Source of the DNA: JBHIBR01 sp046759145 [NCBI: Nitrospinota bacterium]
Lineage (GTDB): Bacteria; UBA8248
Assembly: GCA_046759145.1 (NCBI GenBank)
Contig: JBHIBR010000132.1
Location: forward strand, 1 to 5,728
Direction of reading: 5' to 3'
DNA length: 5,728 nucleotides
The translations under genes and the position numbers were made by a program. How positions within the stretch are numbered: the first letter of the stretch is position 1; each line of letters starts with the position of its first letter. Positions 4,868 through 5,728 of the stretch are shown here, piece by piece. Below the pieces are notes generated by a model. That model ran no database searches and was not told the DNA's origin. It saw only the letters and a list, made by a program, of their open reading frames with translations.

Positions 4868-5078
4868 ACGACCCCGACCGCATCGCGCAAAGGCGCTGCG
4901 GGCCGCCCAGTCGGCGTTTCTGGCCGAGCACCTGCTGGCCTGGGCGCCGGCCTACTGCGAGCGGGCCGCGGCCGAGACGAGCCACGAATTCTTCCGGGGT
5001 ATGGCCCGTCTGACGCGGGCTTTCCTGGTGGCCGATGCAGAAAACCTCTTCTCAGGATCGGAAAATCCCTTATCATGA
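4858..5078 (+). pseudogene. C-terminal remnant of a TorD/DmsD-family molybdoenzyme chaperone
   Basis: In the frame of codons from 4890 to the TGA at 5076-5078 the DNA reads KALRAAQSAFLAEHLLAWAP, then AYCERAAAETSHEFFRGMAR and LTRAFL. This is the conserved end of the all-helical TorD/DmsD/NarJ-type chaperones (FLxxHLxxWxP...FFxxMAxLTxxFL), which insert cofactor into and proofread molybdoenzymes. Only about 62 of the usual 200-plus residues are present and no start codon fits. Just upstream, in the next frame, 4858-4890 reads GDLNDPDRIAQ. One extra A in the AAA at 4889-4891 would join it to KALRAAQ. GDLNDP is also the usual ending motif of DmsB-like subunits, so this segment could belong to either protein. 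The direct join to the cut Fe-S gene suggests that the catalytic gene and others between were deleted. Confidence 0.65.
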
Positions 5079-5117
5079 TTGGTAGAAGGGGTATTCGCGA
5101 GAAGGAGGAGGACTCCC

Positions 5118-5444
5118 ATGGATGACCTTCCCCCCAGCCTCCAGGCTTTTCAAAAGGCCCAGCCCAGGGTGTGGGCAGCCTACTCCGAGATGGCCGAGGC
5201 TTGTTCTCGAGCGGGCCCCCTGGACCGCAAGACGGCCTCGCTCATCAAGACGGGCATCTCGGCGGCGGCCAGAAAACGCACCTCCCTCGCCACCAACATC
5301 CGCCGCGCCCTGGAGGCGGGGGCGAGCCGCGAGGAGATCGAACACGCCATCGTCCTCACCGCCACCACGCAGGGCTTCTCCACCATGATGGAGGCGATGG
5401 CCGTATGCCGGAGCGCCTTCGAGGCGGCGGGCGGGAGCGGTTAA
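5118..5444 (+). CDS. Carboxymuconolactone decarboxylase-family protein lacking the CxxC/His residues
   Basis: This 108-residue all-helical protein has the AhpD/CMD-like fold. The best match is the helix pair ending NIRRALEAGASREEIEHAI (60-78), followed by TATTQGFSTMMEAMAV. In redox-active members this is preceded by CxxCxxxH; aligned on IRRALEAG, those positions are K53, S56 and N60, so the peroxidase chemistry of AhpD is not expected. ATG 5118 is preceded by AAGGAGGAGG with a six-base gap; the open frame upstream to 5079 has no such support. It lies 31 bases before the 2-oxoacid oxidoreductase-like gene and is probably co-transcribed with it. Its function is unknown; a structural or binding role with the neighbouring enzyme is speculation. 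Confidence 0.83.
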   Translation: MDDLPPSLQAFQKAQPRVWAAYSEMAEACSRAGPLDRKTASLIKTGISAAARKRTSLATNIRRALEAGASREEIEHAIVLTATTQGFSTMMEAMAVCRSAFEAAGGSG

Positions 5445-5475
5445 GGCGACCGTTTCACCGGGAGAGAGAGGTACT

Positions 5476-5728
5476 ATGGAGCGCTACCAACTGCCCCTCC
5501 AGGAACGACGAGGTTTCTGCAACGTGTTCTTCTCCGCCATCGGAGGGGACGGGGCGAACATGGCGGCCAGGCTCCTCTTCCAGGTGGGCGTGGACCACCT
5601 GGGCCTCGACGGGGGCTATGACGCCAGCTACGGGAGCGAGAAGAAGGGGACGCCGACGGACGTCTCGGTGAAGTTCTGCCCCCTGGGAACCCCCGGGGAG
5701 GGTGAGAGGGGGGAGTCACTCACCAACT
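5476..5728 (+). CDS. 2-oxoacid:acceptor oxidoreductase gamma-type subunit, partial
   Basis: The gene runs off the right edge; 84 codons are visible from ATG 5476, preceded by a GAGAGAGG site. The N-terminus NVFFSAIGGDGANMAARLLF (16-35) matches the GxGGQGxxxAAxLL start of the gamma domain of pyruvate, 2-oxoglutarate or indolepyruvate:ferredoxin oxidoreductases. It is followed by GLDGGYDASYGSEKKGTP, where most members have SYGPExRGG. The domain helps hold coenzyme A and subunit contacts in these thiamine-dependent, oxygen-sensitive enzymes, which cleave 2-oxoacids to acyl-CoA and reduce ferredoxin. Q to D in GGQG and KKGT in place of RGG mark it as a diverged subgroup, so the substrate is open. 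Partner alpha and beta subunits would be expected to the right. Confidence 0.8.
   Translation, partial: MERYQLPLQERRGFCNVFFSAIGGDGANMAARLLFQVGVDHLGLDGGYDASYGSEKKGTPTDVSVKFCPLGTPGEGERGESLTN

Overview
The window is GC-rich DNA with AT-rich promoter islands and strong GGAGG-type ribosome binding sites. It looks like an environmental anaerobic or microaerobic bacterium, perhaps of deltaproteobacterial, NC10, Rokubacteria or Tectomicrobia type. That placement rests on composition and gene content only. No tRNA, rRNA, insertion sequence or CRISPR array is visible.

Left part, minus strand: the 5' part of feoA (ferrous iron transport) runs off the left edge. Upstream of it is a near-consensus sigma70 promoter whose -35 box overlaps an inverted repeat. 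Next come an intact acyl-CoA dehydrogenase and a two-gene operon of universal stress proteins. Upstream of the usp pair is an AT-rich promoter region with an FNR-like palindrome. Directly behind that palindrome lies the C-terminal helix-turn-helix end of a Crp/Fnr regulator, interrupted by an in-frame TAG. An intact YbaK-type aminoacyl-tRNA deacylase follows.

Right part, plus strand: an Rrf2-family regulator with three cysteines is divergent from ybaK. After it come a promoter-like stretch, a GC-rich potentially structured leader and a DmsB/NrfC-like iron-sulfur gene. That gene stops after 110 codons and has lost four cluster cysteines at exactly the expected positions. Straight behind it, in other frames, is the C-terminal end of a TorD/DmsD-type chaperone. 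I read this as the scar of a molybdoenzyme respiratory operon whose middle has been deleted. Next are a small carboxymuconolactone decarboxylase-family protein without the usual CxxC/His residues and the start of a 2-oxoacid:acceptor oxidoreductase gamma-type subunit, which runs off the right edge.

The shared theme is iron and anaerobic regulation: FeoA, an Fnr remnant, an FNR-like box over stress genes, and an Rrf2 sensor beside Fe-S genes. I see no convincing undescribed multi-gene system. The most unusual items are the cysteine-stripped ferredoxin fragment with its chaperone scar, the broken Fnr gene next to an apparently intact Fnr-type site, and the feoA operator candidate.
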